From: Tychonema litorale BBK16
GTDB lineage: Bacteria > Cyanobacteriota > Cyanobacteriia > Cyanobacteriales > Microcoleaceae
Reading direction: 5' to 3'
Length of the DNA stretch: 39,916 bases
Assembly: GCF_021648855.1 (NCBI RefSeq)
Contig: NZ_JAKJHX010000017.1
Coordinates: forward strand, 20,283-60,198
Within the stretch, counting starts at the first letter, position 1. Every line of letters begins with the position of its first letter. The notes beneath the pieces are model-generated. The model searched no databases, had not been told where the DNA came from, and saw only the letters and a list, made by a program, of their open reading frames with translations. This document shows positions 16,083 through 25,514 of the stretch, piece after piece. Made by a program: the position numbers and the translations under genes.

Positions 16083-18875
16083 CTACTGACTAATCAGCAG
16101 AGCACAGGGAAAGTAATTCAGAGCTTCACCAATTGCCAGTTGACCATTACTTTCCACCATCTGATTGGTAATTGCATCTTTCCACACAGACGGCATTTCC
16201 TCGGACAATTCTAGCTTAGTATCTTGCCAGATATTTTTGCCGATCGGCATTTCTTCCGGCTTAACAATGCCAGTCAAAAATCGAGGAGCGATGACAATAA
16301 CCGTAGTATCTTCGTAGCTACGGGCAAAAGCAATAATATTCTCTTTAAATGTACCAACTACTTCCAGTGGCTGATAACTACCTGATTGAAAAACTTGCAG
16401 GTATTGTTTTCTTGCTTCTAGAATTCTGGCAGTCAAAAACAACTTAATTCTAGCATCTTCTTTCGTTGAAATCAACTCCTCAATCAGTTCCAAAATATTA
16501 GTTGTAGCTTGGGCTTTAATCTCCCGTAATACCTTAATCCGGCGCTGAAAATCAACGGGACGGCGGTTATCGGGATCGACGTGGCTTAAATCCCAAAACT
16601 CCGTACCTTGATAAATATCTGGCACACCAGGGGCTGTGATTTTCAGCAGTGTTTGAGATAAAGAATTTAAAATCCCATAATCAGCTACTTTTTGCCAGAA
16701 AGGTAAGAAAGTATTGAGGAACTGATTCTGTTCTCCAGATTCGAGAACAGAATCTATAAAAGTCATAAAACCGTTCTCATAGTCATTATCTGGTCTCAGC
16801 CAAGCGGTGTGAACTTTAGCTTCGCGCACAGCTTTGATCGCATAATTTTTAATCCGCTCAATAAAGTCAGTATTTTCGATTTCTTCAAAAGGAAAACTGC
16901 CAATTAAGGTTTGGTAAAAGAAGTATTCGTCATTGGTATCGGGAACCATACGATTAACTAAGTTGACTTTTTTGGCAGAATTTAACTCTCTCCAAGATTT
17001 GACTTGCTGTTCCCATTCATCGGGGATTTCTGACAGTACGTTAATTCGAGCTCGCACATCTTCACCACGTTTGGTATCGTGGGTAGCTGTCGCATTCATT
17101 TTGTGAGGCCAAACTGCTTGCTGATGTTGATTAAATTCGTGAAAGTCAGCCAGCGATACGCCAAATTGACTGGGGTTTCCACCCACTTCATTGAGGGATA
17201 AAAGTCTGTAGTAGACGTATAAAAGCGTGTCTTCAATGCCTTTTGCCATCAACGGGCCCGTCAACTGCTGGAGTTTCATCACGAAGTGTCTACGTTGCTC
17301 TTTTTGTTCGGCTGTCAATATTTCTTCTGCTTCCAGCAACAGCACTGTTTGGATAAAATTAAGTTCTTTTAGCAGTAATGGTACTTGTTCTTTGGCTTTG
17401 GCGATCGCATATTTGACATAAATGCGATCGGACTCTCTCAAGCCTTCTTGATTAATGTAAGTTCGGTAAACTGGAAAAATCGTCAAAATTGCTGCTAATG
17501 CTTTTTCTAAGCCGTGACGAGTAAAGTCATTTCCCTGGCGAGATTGACCAGATATATTTTTCAAAAGTTGAGCTAAATTGTCTACATCCCCCGCCAAATT
17601 CTTCTCAAGAATTAGCCTCTTTTTATCTATAAACAACTGTTCATAGGGGACGTTTAGCCGAGTAAATCTATAATAAATATCGCTAAACTGTTGTTCGCGA
17701 TCGCACCGACAAAAAACGCCGTTTACATAATTCAAAAAGTCGTAACCACTTGTTCCCTCAATCGGCCAATATGATGGCAAATCTTCTTCGTGTTCGAGAA
17801 TTTTTTCAACAGTGATGTAAATATCTCCGATTTTTTCCCTCAGTCGTTTTAAATATTCTGTGGGATCGTAAAGTCCGTCGATATGGTCAATCCTCAATCC
17901 GGTAAATTTTCCCTCGTCAATCAACTCGAATATCAGAGCATGATTTTTATGGAAAACTTTGATATCTTCGACTTTTACCGAAATTAGTTCGTTGACAGTA
18001 AAAAATCTGCGGTAGTTAATTTCTTCTGCACCAACCTTCCAAAAAGCCAGACGGTAAAACTGCTCGGAAAGCAAATCATCCAGTAGGTTAAAGCTTTCAG
18101 AGTTGCCTTTTTCTCCGTTAAAAAAGTTGATATTTTCATCGATAAATTCTTGAACAATCGGATTTTGATTGTAGAGTTCCCATAGCAGTGCTTTAACAAA
18201 GGCTATCTGATCGTATCTTTCTTGACCTTTGGTTTCTGAAGGAGTATTTTTGATTAGATAAAGAATCCCCAAAAACTTGACAAAATCAGGATGTCTCCGT
18301 CCTAATTCCCGGCCCAAATATCCCAAATTATGACTGATAAACTTTGCATAGGATTCAATTTTGACTGGCAATCTTAAGCTATAGTAATTTATGCTCAATC
18401 CAATGTCGCTGTAGTTTAGTTTGATTTCACCATTTTCCAGACATTCTCCATAAAAGTTGCCCAAAAGTGGAGTCAGCACTCGACCTCTGAGATGTTCGTA
18501 GCCGTGATTCCATTCAATATCAAAGTAGTCAAAATAGTCGGAATCTGGCCCGTGTTCTAATACATCTAATAATAGCAAGTTTTGAGTGTCATAAGCCATG
18601 TGGTTTGGGACAATATCTTGCAGCCATCCCATTTTTTGTTTCTGGATTTCGTCTGTGAGTGCTTCAAAGTTTTCTGAAGTTCCCAATTCGGGATTGAGCT
18701 GATTTGAGTCAACTACATCGTAACCGTGACTGCTGCCTTTTCTGGCTTTAAATATGGGTGAAGCATACAAGTCTGTAATGCCTAAGTCTTTGAGATAGCT
18801 AATGATTTGTCTGGCGGATTCAAAGTTAAAACCTGCATGAAATTGAATCCGATAAGTTGTTGTGGGAATTCGCAT
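16083..18875 (-). CDS. treY: Malto-oligosyltrehalose synthase
   Basis: 930 residues, full length for TreY (GH13). It turns the reducing-end alpha-1,4 bond of a maltodextrin into an alpha,alpha-1,1 bond. N-terminus IPTTTYRIQFHAGFNFESA and YDVVDSNQLNPELG are typical. The nucleophile Asp lies in GLRIDHIDGLYDP (about residue 329), the acid/base Glu in ITVEKILEHEEDLP, and the third acid in the ATATHDTKRGEDVRAR segment (about 595). Near the end PGVPDIYQGTEFWDLSHVDPDNRRPVD is the standard motif, split around residues 750-775. It follows treZ on the same strand after 128 bp, so the two are probably one unit. Confidence 0.96.
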   Translation of the reverse strand: MRIPTTTYRIQFHAGFNFESARQIISYLKDLGITDLYASPIFKARKGSSHGYDVVDSNQLNPELGTSENFEALTDEIQKQKMGWLQDIVPNHMAYDTQNLLLLDVLEHGPDSDYFDYFDIEWNHGYEHLRGRVLTPLLGNFYGECLENGEIKLNYSDIGLSINYYSLRLPVKIESYAKFISHNLGYLGRELGRRHPDFVKFLGILYLIKNTPSETKGQERYDQIAFVKALLWELYNQNPIVQEFIDENINFFNGEKGNSESFNLLDDLLSEQFYRLAFWKVGAEEINYRRFFTVNELISVKVEDIKVFHKNHALIFELIDEGKFTGLRIDHIDGLYDPTEYLKRLREKIGDIYITVEKILEHEEDLPSYWPIEGTSGYDFLNYVNGVFCRCDREQQFSDIYYRFTRLNVPYEQLFIDKKRLILEKNLAGDVDNLAQLLKNISGQSRQGNDFTRHGLEKALAAILTIFPVYRTYINQEGLRESDRIYVKYAIAKAKEQVPLLLKELNFIQTVLLLEAEEILTAEQKEQRRHFVMKLQQLTGPLMAKGIEDTLLYVYYRLLSLNEVGGNPSQFGVSLADFHEFNQHQQAVWPHKMNATATHDTKRGEDVRARINVLSEIPDEWEQQVKSWRELNSAKKVNLVNRMVPDTNDEYFFYQTLIGSFPFEEIENTDFIERIKNYAIKAVREAKVHTAWLRPDNDYENGFMTFIDSVLESGEQNQFLNTFLPFWQKVADYGILNSLSQTLLKITAPGVPDIYQGTEFWDLSHVDPDNRRPVDFQRRIKVLREIKAQATTNILELIEELISTKEDARIKLFLTARILEARKQYLQVFQSGSYQPLEVVGTFKENIIAFARSYEDTTVIVIAPRFLTGIVKPEEMPIGKNIWQDTKLELSEEMPSVWKDAITNQMVESNGQLAIGEALNYFPCALLISQ

Positions 18876-18950
18876 GATGTTAATTTTAGTCCTATAGGAG
18901 AAGAAAGTTCGGCAGCGGATTATTTAGCGGATGTAACGGATTTTTTCTTG

Positions 18951-18990
18951 TTCCTAGGCTCTGCCTGGGAACGTATATCTAGAGGCTCTG
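18951..18990. repeat. Short palindromic repeats between treZ and treY
   Basis: GTTCCTAGGC and GCCTGGGAAC (within 18951-18973) form an imperfect hairpin around TCT, followed by AGAGGCTCTGCCTTCT. This GGCTCTGCC repeat type is widespread between cyanobacterial genes. It sits inside the probable treZ-treY transcript. Confidence 0.65.
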
Positions 18991-19003
18991 CCTTCTATTT
19001 TAA

Positions 19004-20824
19004 CTATAATTCATAGAGTGCAAAACTCTGTGGTTTGACGATTAATTCTTGCTCTGAAATTATTGTTTCTGGCAAGGTTGAACCTGCACCCATCCATTTT
19101 GGATCGGCAGAGTCTAAAATCTTTTGCCATTTGCCTTTGGGAAGTGCAGCGGTACAAGCGACTTGTTGTTTGTTGAAGTTTAGAATGCAGAATATTTGAC
19201 TGTCATCTGTCCACCGACGTAGAAATAAGATTTTTTCTGCTTCGATGCTGGACACTTCTAGGCTGGTTTTATCCAGTTTTTTCAGGGCGGGTATGGTGCG
19301 CCGGAGTTGAATTAAATGTTGATGCCATTCCCAGAGGATTTTGTGTTTACCTGCTGTTTGTTTTTCCCAGTTTAATTTGCACTTTTGGAAACTGTCTGGA
19401 CTTTGAGGATCTTGAAATTTACCTCTGCCTTCAAAGCTTTTAAATTCTTGTTGTTTGTCTTTACGGATGGCTTCAATTAAATTCTCGTCCGAGTGGGAAA
19501 CGAAGTATAAGAATGGTGTTTCTTCTCCGTATTCTTCTCCCATGAATAGGAAGGGAATATAGGGAGAAATTAAGACTGCTCCTGCGGCAAGTTTGAGTCC
19601 TTCAAAGTCTACTATTTTAGACAGTCTGTCTCCCAAAATGCGGTTGCCGATTTGGTCGTGGGTTTGGGAAAATACGATAAATTGATCGGCTGGTTGATCC
19701 TTGGCTGAATTGCCATGTTTGCGCTTTCGGTGGGGGGCGTATTGACCGGAGTAAACAAAGCTTTCTTTGAAGGCTTTTTCTAAGTGTTCGCATTTGCCGA
19801 AGTCTTGGTAGTATCGGTCATTTTCTCCGGTGAGTAAGGTGTGTAGTGCGTGGTGGAAATCGTCGCACCACTGGGCATCTAGTCCGAAGCCTCCTAGTTC
19901 TTTGGATCGTAAAGTACGGACATCATTTAAGTCACTTTCTGCTATTAAATAAAGTTTTCTTCCTAATTGTTGAGAAATGTCAGAGGTTGCATCGGATAGT
20001 TCTTGTAAAAATGGTCTGGCACTTACTTCAAATATTGCTTGAATTGCGTCGATTCTGAGACCGTCGATGTGATATTCTCGAAACCAGTATAGGGCGTTTT
20101 CAATAAAGTAGTTGCGGACTCCATCGCTGTATGCGTCATCGAAGTTGAGGGGGTCTCCCCAAATTGAGCCGTATTTTGATGTAAAGTAAGGAGCAAATTG
20201 ACTGAGATAGTTTCCTTCGGGGCCGAGGTGGTTGAAAACTACATCTAGAATTACTGAGATGCCTTGTTTGTGGCAGGTGTTGATGAGTTTTTTGAAGCCT
20301 TCGGGGCCGCCGTAGGAGTTCTGGACGGCGTAGGGATATACGCCGTCGTAGCCCCAGTTTCGTTCGCCGGGAAATTGGGCGACTGGCATGATTTCTATGG
20401 CGTTGATTCCCAGTTCTTTTAGTTTGGTGAGTTGGGGAATTATTGCTTCAAATGTTCCTGATTGGGTGAAGGTTCCGACGTGTAATTCATAGATGATTGT
20501 TTCTGCTAGTGGCACGCCTTGCCAGTCTGTGTCTGTCCAGGTAAAGGCGTTTTCATCTATTACTTGGGAAGGGCAGTGTACGCCTTGGGGTTGATATTTT
20601 GAGGCGGGATCTGGCCAGTTTTTTTTTGCTTCGAGTTGGTAAGTATAAAGGGTTCCAGGTGGGATATCTGTGGCTGTGGTTTGCCAATAACCTGCGGCGG
20701 ATTGTTGCATGGGGAGCAGGCGTTTGTCTGGGGAAGTAATTTGAACTGCTACTTGTTTGAGGGTGGGTGCCCAAACGGTAAATTCACATTGGTTGTTACC
20801 GAGGTAGTTTGCTCCTATCTTCAC
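19004..20824 (-). CDS. treZ: Malto-oligosyltrehalose trehalohydrolase
   Basis: 606 residues. TreZ (GH13) cuts trehalose from the end made by TreY. An N-terminal E-set/CBM48-like domain (about 1-90: CEFTVWAPTLKQVAVQI) precedes the barrel. Landmarks: ELHVGTFTQSGTFEAII (about 113-129), VFNHLGPEGNYL, the nucleophile Asp in GLRIDAIQAIFE (about 256), acid/base Glu in YLIAESDLND, and SQTHDQIGNRILGDRL. PFLFMGEEYGEETPFLYFVSH is the TreZ-specific region (split around 425-445). First gene of the treZ-treY pair; divergent from the debranching enzyme gene across 324 bp. Confidence 0.96.
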   Translation of the reverse strand: MKIGANYLGNNQCEFTVWAPTLKQVAVQITSPDKRLLPMQQSAAGYWQTTATDIPPGTLYTYQLEAKKNWPDPASKYQPQGVHCPSQVIDENAFTWTDTDWQGVPLAETIIYELHVGTFTQSGTFEAIIPQLTKLKELGINAIEIMPVAQFPGERNWGYDGVYPYAVQNSYGGPEGFKKLINTCHKQGISVILDVVFNHLGPEGNYLSQFAPYFTSKYGSIWGDPLNFDDAYSDGVRNYFIENALYWFREYHIDGLRIDAIQAIFEVSARPFLQELSDATSDISQQLGRKLYLIAESDLNDVRTLRSKELGGFGLDAQWCDDFHHALHTLLTGENDRYYQDFGKCEHLEKAFKESFVYSGQYAPHRKRKHGNSAKDQPADQFIVFSQTHDQIGNRILGDRLSKIVDFEGLKLAAGAVLISPYIPFLFMGEEYGEETPFLYFVSHSDENLIEAIRKDKQQEFKSFEGRGKFQDPQSPDSFQKCKLNWEKQTAGKHKILWEWHQHLIQLRRTIPALKKLDKTSLEVSSIEAEKILFLRRWTDDSQIFCILNFNKQQVACTAALPKGKWQKILDSADPKWMGAGSTLPETIISEQELIVKPQSFALYEL

Positions 20825-21105
20825 TTTGAGTTTTTCTCCTGATAAAATAGGTTTTTGGTGTGACTGAAAATGCTATTTTGGGAAGGGGTCTGTTGAGTGC
20901 CGATCGCCAAAAAGCCTGTTTTAAAAGTAATATCAGTTAAAAAAGTAACGGACAACTAACTTTAGACATAGCAACGGTTAGAATTGTCGCAAAGAGTCAA
21001 AATTAGCGGTTGGCTCCATCTCAATTAAAGCATGAATCTGTTTAGCCCGATCGCGAAATTAGTTGTCTGCAAAAGTGACAATTTATTGTTTATATAGTGT
21101 TTAAA

Positions 21106-21123
21106 ATCTACCTAAAGGTAGAT
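21106..21123. promoter_or_regulatory. Candidate operator in the treZ / debranching enzyme divergent space
   Basis: ATCTACCTAAAGGTAGAT has 8-bp perfect arms with a 2-bp centre. It lies 25 bp before the debranching enzyme ATG, where a repressor would act. I see no other strong signal in 20825-21148, which must hold both promoters. The regulator is unknown. Confidence 0.5.
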
Positions 21124-21148
21124 TACAAATTAGCGCGAGTGTCTTCTT

Positions 21149-23191
21149 ATGGTTATGAATTTTGGACGGGAAATCTGCTGCAATCTAGACTCGGCGGAGT
21201 CTCGCGAGTGGTTGGTCACAAACGGGATCGGTGGTTATGCTAACGGGACGATCGCGGGTCTGCTCACACGTCGCTATCACGGTCTACTGGTAGCCGCCCT
21301 CAAACCACCGCTGGGACGGACTTTGATGCTGGCAAAGTTGGACGAGACGGCTGTGTATGACGATCGCGCCTATCCGCTTTATACAAACCGCTGGGCCGAC
21401 GGGACGATCGAACCCCAAGGCTACAAGTACATCGAAAGCTTTCACCTCGAAGGCACAACGCCTGTTTGGAGATTTGCTCTCGCGGACGCTATCCTGGAAA
21501 AGCGGATTTGGATGCAACAAACTGCTAACACAACGTATATTCAATATCGCTTGCACCGCGGCTCAAAACCGATCGCCCTGGCTGTCAAGGCCCTGATCAA
21601 CTATCGCGACCACCACCACATCACTAGCGCCGACGATTGGCAAATCAGTCTAGAAACCTTGAATAAAGGGATTTGCGCCACTGCTTTTGACAAAGCTGTA
21701 CCCCTCTACGTGCTGACAGATGCCGAACCAGAGTCGAAATTTCGAGTCTCTACGCCCTTATACAATTGGCACTACGGATTTGATCTGGCAGCCGAAGGGC
21801 GGCGCGGATTGGAGTGTTGTGAGGATCATCTGCACGCAGCGACTTTCCATTTTGCGATCGAACCGGGGCAGTCTCTGACATTGATTGCTGGTACTGAGAA
21901 AAATCCGCAACTCAACGGTGATGTAGCTTTAGAATCTCGTCGCACTTATGACCAAGAAGTGCTGCAAACAGCGTCAAAAGTGAGGGAATCTCCTGATTGG
22001 GTGGCTCAATTAGTGCTAGCAGCGGACCAATTTATTGTCAATCGTCCGATCGCAGGGGAACCGGAGGGTAAAACGATTATGGCTGGATATCCGTGGTTTA
22101 GCGACTGGGGGCGCGATACGATGATTGCGCTACCTGGGCTGACAATCTGTACTGGGCGATCGGACATTGCCCGATCGATCCTGCGGACTTTTGCTCGATA
22201 TGTCGATCGCGGGATGTTGCCAAATCGCTTCCCTGATGCTGGTGGTGCACCAGAATACAACACCGTAGACGCGACACTGTGGTACTTTGAGGCAATTCGT
22301 GCTTATTACGAAGCGACTGGGGATGATGAACTTTTGAGCGAACTCTGGCCGATATTATGTGAAATTGTCGATTGGCACATCAAGGGAACTAGGTATAATA
22401 TTCGCGTCGATCCTGACGACGGTTTGATCCACGCTGGCGAAACAGGGGTGCAACTGACTTGGATGGATGCAAAAGTTGGCGACTGGGTGGTGACTCCGCG
22501 GATTGGTAAGCCGATCGAGATTAGCGCTCTTTGGTACAATGCAATCCAAGCAATGGTTAGTTTTGCTCAAAAATTGGGCAAACCTCACGATGAATACCAG
22601 CAACTAGCCGATCGCACGGCTGCCGGATTCACTCGTTTCTGGAACGGTGAAACAGGTTACTGTTACGACGTTCTGGACGGCCCAGACGGACACGACGGTT
22701 CGCTGCGACCAAATCAGATATTCGCAGTCTCACTGCCCTTAAACTTGTCAGCAAAGGAGATGAGGGTCAATGATAGTCATCGGTACAAACCGTTACTCAC
22801 GCCCGATCGGCGTCGGGGTGTGGTGGATGCCTGTGCTCAGCAGTTGCTGACATCTGTCGGCCTCCGCAGCCTCTCGCCGGAAGACGCGCAGTATCGGGGT
22901 GAATATGCGGGCGATCTATTGCAGCGCGATCGGGCTTATCATCAGGGTACAGTCTGGGGCTGGCTGATGGGGCCTTTTGTCTTAGCTCACTTGGATGTAT
23001 ACAAAGATCCAGCAACAGCGCGGGAATTGCTAGAGCCAATGGCACATCATTTATTAGCCGGCGGAGTTGGCAGTTTAAGCGAAATTTTTGAGGGCGATGC
23101 ACCTCACTCGCCACGGGGCTGCACTGCACAAGCTTGGACGGTGGCTGAGGTGTTGCGGGCTTGGTTGGCAACTCAGAATATGGGTGGTTGA
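21149..23191 (+). CDS. Amylo-alpha-1,6-glucosidase / glycogen debranching enzyme (GH133-like)
   Basis: 680 residues. The N-terminal GDE_N-type domain begins FGREICCNLDSAESREWLVT and contains NGIGGYANGTIAGLLTRRYHGLL. The C-terminal (alpha/alpha)6 domain has GYPWFSDWGRDTMIALPGL (about 310-328), PNRFPDAGGAPEYNTVDATL, GETGVQLTWMDAKVGDWVV, GKPIEISALWYNA and GTVWGWLMGPFV. It hydrolyses alpha-1,6 branch stubs of glycogen and differs from the GlgX/TreX isoamylase type. A second ATG six bases in is possible. With the divergent treZ-treY pair it could supply linear chains for trehalose. Confidence 0.92.
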   Translation: MVMNFGREICCNLDSAESREWLVTNGIGGYANGTIAGLLTRRYHGLLVAALKPPLGRTLMLAKLDETAVYDDRAYPLYTNRWADGTIEPQGYKYIESFHLEGTTPVWRFALADAILEKRIWMQQTANTTYIQYRLHRGSKPIALAVKALINYRDHHHITSADDWQISLETLNKGICATAFDKAVPLYVLTDAEPESKFRVSTPLYNWHYGFDLAAEGRRGLECCEDHLHAATFHFAIEPGQSLTLIAGTEKNPQLNGDVALESRRTYDQEVLQTASKVRESPDWVAQLVLAADQFIVNRPIAGEPEGKTIMAGYPWFSDWGRDTMIALPGLTICTGRSDIARSILRTFARYVDRGMLPNRFPDAGGAPEYNTVDATLWYFEAIRAYYEATGDDELLSELWPILCEIVDWHIKGTRYNIRVDPDDGLIHAGETGVQLTWMDAKVGDWVVTPRIGKPIEISALWYNAIQAMVSFAQKLGKPHDEYQQLADRTAAGFTRFWNGETGYCYDVLDGPDGHDGSLRPNQIFAVSLPLNLSAKEMRVNDSHRYKPLLTPDRRRGVVDACAQQLLTSVGLRSLSPEDAQYRGEYAGDLLQRDRAYHQGTVWGWLMGPFVLAHLDVYKDPATARELLEPMAHHLLAGGVGSLSEIFEGDAPHSPRGCTAQAWTVAEVLRAWLATQNMGG

Positions 23192-23262
23192 CAGTTGACT
23201 GTTCACTGTTAACAGTTCACTGTTGACTGTTATGGCAGAAGTTGAGTAGAACGAAGAAATCA

Positions 23263-23356
23263 GGACACGGCAGTGCCGTTTCCCTACAATTAATCTGGCG
23301 TAGGGAAACGGCATTGCCGTCTCCTCTATATCATTCCAGCGCAGCCGGAATTGATA
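23263..23356. repeat. Composite dispersed repeat before glucokinase
   Basis: A GGACACGGCAGTGCCGTTTC unit and an inverted GGGAAACGGCATTGCCGTCT unit enclose a short AT spacer, followed by ATATCATTCCAGCG and GCAGCCGGAATTGATAT. Just before it (23190-23230) are alternating AGTTGACTGTT/AACAGTTCACTG micro-repeats. The open frame of the glucokinase reads back through this repeat, giving a false 50-residue extension. Confidence 0.75.
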
Positions 23357-23391
23357 TGAAACTCAAAAAATATTGGTTTAATCGGAGATTT

Positions 23392-24432
23392 ATGGCATTA
23401 TTATTAGCGGGTGACATTGGCGGAACTAAGACAATTTTGCGTTTAGTAGAAACAACTATTGAGGGTGAAATGAAAACTCTTTATGAGTTTCGCTATCCGA
23501 GTGGGGAGTTCCCCGATTTAGTGCCGATGGTACAGCAGTTTTTGGCGGAAGCTGCTGCTAAACTAGACTTTGCACCATTGCCTGAAAAAGCTTGTTTTGC
23601 GATCGCAGGGCCGGTAGTCAACAATACTGCAAAACTGACTAATTTGGCTTGGCGGCTGGATGCGAAACGTTTGGAACAGGAATTAGGAATATCGCACGTT
23701 AGTTTAATTAATGATTTTGTCGCCGTTGGCTACGGCGTGTGCGGTTTGGATGCAACAGATTTGCATACTTTGCAACTTGGAAAACCGCGACAACACGATC
23801 CAATTGCTGTGATTGGTGCGGGTACTGGTTTAGGTCAATGTTTTGCCATTCCTGAAGCTAATGGAGTGAAAGTTTTTGCTTCGGAAGGGGGACATGGTGA
23901 CTTTGCACCGCGATCGGAGTTAGAGTTTCAATTGCAGAAATATCTGTTAGCCAAACATGATATTGCCAGAATATCGATCGAACGAGTGGTTTCGGGACAG
24001 GGAGTTGTGGCAATTTACCAGTTTTTGCGGGACACAAAATTTGCTTCTGAATCAGCAGAAGTAGGAGAAATTATCAAACAATGGGAGTCAGAAGTCGGGA
24101 AAACTGAAAAGACGGTTGATCCGGGGGCGACGATTGCGATGGCTGCACTCAAAAAGTGCGATCGGCTTTCGGAACAAACCATGCAAATGTTTGTAGAAGC
24201 TTACGGCGCTGTGGCCGGAAATATGGCTGTCACACTTCTACCTTACAGCGGTTTGTACATAGCTGGTGGTATTGCTGCTAAGATTTTGCCATTGATTCAA
24301 GAAGGCAGTTTTATGCGGGCTTTTACCCACAAAGGGCGCATGGATTCGCTGTTGGAAATGATCCCAGTTCATGTTGTCTTGAATGATAATGTAGGGTTAA
24401 TTGGAGCGGCGGTTTGTGCGGCAGATATTTAG
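23392..24432 (+). CDS. glk: Glucokinase
   Basis: 346 residues from the ATG at 23392, which has GGAG four bases upstream of the spacer and is where homology begins (MALLLAGDIGGTKTILRLVE). Phosphate-1 loop GDIGGTKT, NDFVAVGYGV with the catalytic Asp, GAGTGLGQC, EGGHGDFAPRSELEFQL and LYIAGGIAAKILPL mark the bacterial glucokinase (PF02685) family, not ROK. It phosphorylates glucose released by debranching or trehalose breakdown. The open frame extends 5' to 23242, but those codons are dispersed repeat. Same strand as the debranching enzyme, 200 bp downstream. Confidence 0.93.
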   Translation: MALLLAGDIGGTKTILRLVETTIEGEMKTLYEFRYPSGEFPDLVPMVQQFLAEAAAKLDFAPLPEKACFAIAGPVVNNTAKLTNLAWRLDAKRLEQELGISHVSLINDFVAVGYGVCGLDATDLHTLQLGKPRQHDPIAVIGAGTGLGQCFAIPEANGVKVFASEGGHGDFAPRSELEFQLQKYLLAKHDIARISIERVVSGQGVVAIYQFLRDTKFASESAEVGEIIKQWESEVGKTEKTVDPGATIAMAALKKCDRLSEQTMQMFVEAYGAVAGNMAVTLLPYSGLYIAGGIAAKILPLIQEGSFMRAFTHKGRMDSLLEMIPVHVVLNDNVGLIGAAVCAADI

Positions 24433-24627
24433 GAGAATTTGCTGAGAACTGTAGCTTTTCATACTGTGCATAATGCTGCTGAGCGACCATAGTTTATTAT
24501 CCGACTTTGCCAAAGGCTGCATCAGCATATGCACATGATCTCGCATTACAACTAAACAAAATATTTGATACCTTTGATTGCTTCCCTGACTCAAATTTTT
24601 GTGAATCATATTACTCAGTACAACCAC
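24433..24627 (-). pseudogene. Fragment of a REP-associated tyrosine transposase (RAYT, Y1 family)
   Basis: About 64 residues match the middle of a Y1 transposase: YQIFCLVVMRDHVHMLMQPL with the HVH metal-binding (HUH) pair, then LWSLSSIMHSMKSYSSQQI. The N-terminal part and the C-terminal helix with the catalytic Tyr are missing; the frame runs into the antisense end of glk. It is a dead remnant. Palindromic repeats of the kind such enzymes move lie 100 bp away. Confidence 0.75.
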
Positions 24628-24730
24628 AACTTAGTATAAAATAGCCTAAAGCAAGCAAGATGCCAATACTCGATCGAGCATTTTTATAAACTATTTAATT
24701 AAATTGTTCTGGGTGGGCTTCTCTTTCAGT

Positions 24731-24826
24731 CACAGGCAAGATGCCTGTGCCACAAATATGCTTGCTTGTGGGGTAGGCTTCTAGCCCGCCCAAACTTGAG
24801 CTACAGGCAAGATGCCTGTGCCACAA
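24731..24826. repeat. REP-like palindromes, CAGGCAAGATGCCTG type
   Basis: CACAGGCAAGATGCCTGTG (24731-24749, 8-bp stem) and ACAGGCAAGATGCCTGT (24803-24819) flank GGCTTCTAGCCCGCC and a CCACAA/CTTGTGG pair. The order of hairpins resembles the interior of the 121-bp element, but the TGAGATCTTGCACCA ends are absent. It sits just beyond the EVE gene stop. Confidence 0.8.
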
Positions 24827-24833
24827 ATGTAGC

Positions 24834-25283
24834 TTATCTCATCTTCAAAATCTTCTCGGCCGCACTTTCAGATATCGGCATCACCGATAACCGATTGCCT
24901 TTCCTCACCACCAAAATCTCATCAACGCTAAACTCTTGTTTCAATTCATCCAAAGATATTAACTTAGCAAATTCCTCAACAAACTCCACTTTCACAGTTT
25001 GCCAGCGAGGCGAATCAAACGTTGATTTAGCATCATAATATTCGCTATTCATATCAAACTGAGTTGGGTCAGCGATATGAGTTTCAACAACACGCATCAA
25101 GCCAACAATTCCTGGTATTTTAGTATTAGAATGGTAGAAAAATACTAAATCTCGCACATTCATTTCTCGCATAAAATTACGAGCTTGATAATTGCGAACA
25201 CCATCCCAGATAGAAAATTTATCTAATTTCAAATCTGCAATACTATAAACATCCGGTTCCGACTTCATTAACCAATAATTCAT
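24834..25283 (-). CDS. EVE domain-containing protein
   Basis: 149 residues, a single EVE domain (PUA-like, relative of YTH). MNYWLMKSEPDVYSIADL, WDGVRNYQARNFMREM, DLVFFYHSNTKIPGIVGL and FDSPRWQTVKVEF are the family signatures. EVE proteins bind modified bases in DNA or RNA; the bacterial role is unsettled. The length is normal. The flanks are a RAYT remnant with REP-like repeats on one side and the second 121-bp element on the other. Confidence 0.92.
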   Translation of the reverse strand: MNYWLMKSEPDVYSIADLKLDKFSIWDGVRNYQARNFMREMNVRDLVFFYHSNTKIPGIVGLMRVVETHIADPTQFDMNSEYYDAKSTFDSPRWQTVKVEFVEEFAKLISLDELKQEFSVDEILVVRKGNRLSVMPISESAAEKILKMR

Positions 25284-25366
25284 ACAATATTTTCCGATAG
25301 TGATGCCACAAAATCAAAGACGACTTCCGGTGACGCAGAAATTTCTGCTAAAGCGTTGGTTTTAAC

Positions 25367-25487
25367 TGAGATCTTGCACCATTCTCAATAGGCCTTTTAT
25401 GGACGGGCAGGATGCCCATCCCACAAGAAAATTTACTCTTTGTGGAACGGGCTTCTAGCCCGTTGCTGACATTGGTGCAAGATGTCA
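25367..25487. mobile_element. 121-bp MITE-like element, copy 2
   Basis: Ends TGAGATCTTGCACCA (25367-25381) and TGGTGCAAGATGTCA (25473-25487) are 14/15 complementary. Perfect 8-bp target duplications GTTTTAAC lie at 25359-25366 and 25488-25495. Length equals copy 1 exactly and the sequences differ at only a few positions, so movement was fairly recent. Right of it is one ACGGCACTGCCGT palindrome (25499-25511). Confidence 0.92.
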
Positions 25488-25514
25488 GTTTTAACTAACG
25501 GCACTGCCGTGTCT

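Noticed and set aside
23242..23391. 50-residue N-terminal extension of glucokinase
   Set aside because: These codons are translated dispersed repeat; homology and a GGAG site support ATG 23392.
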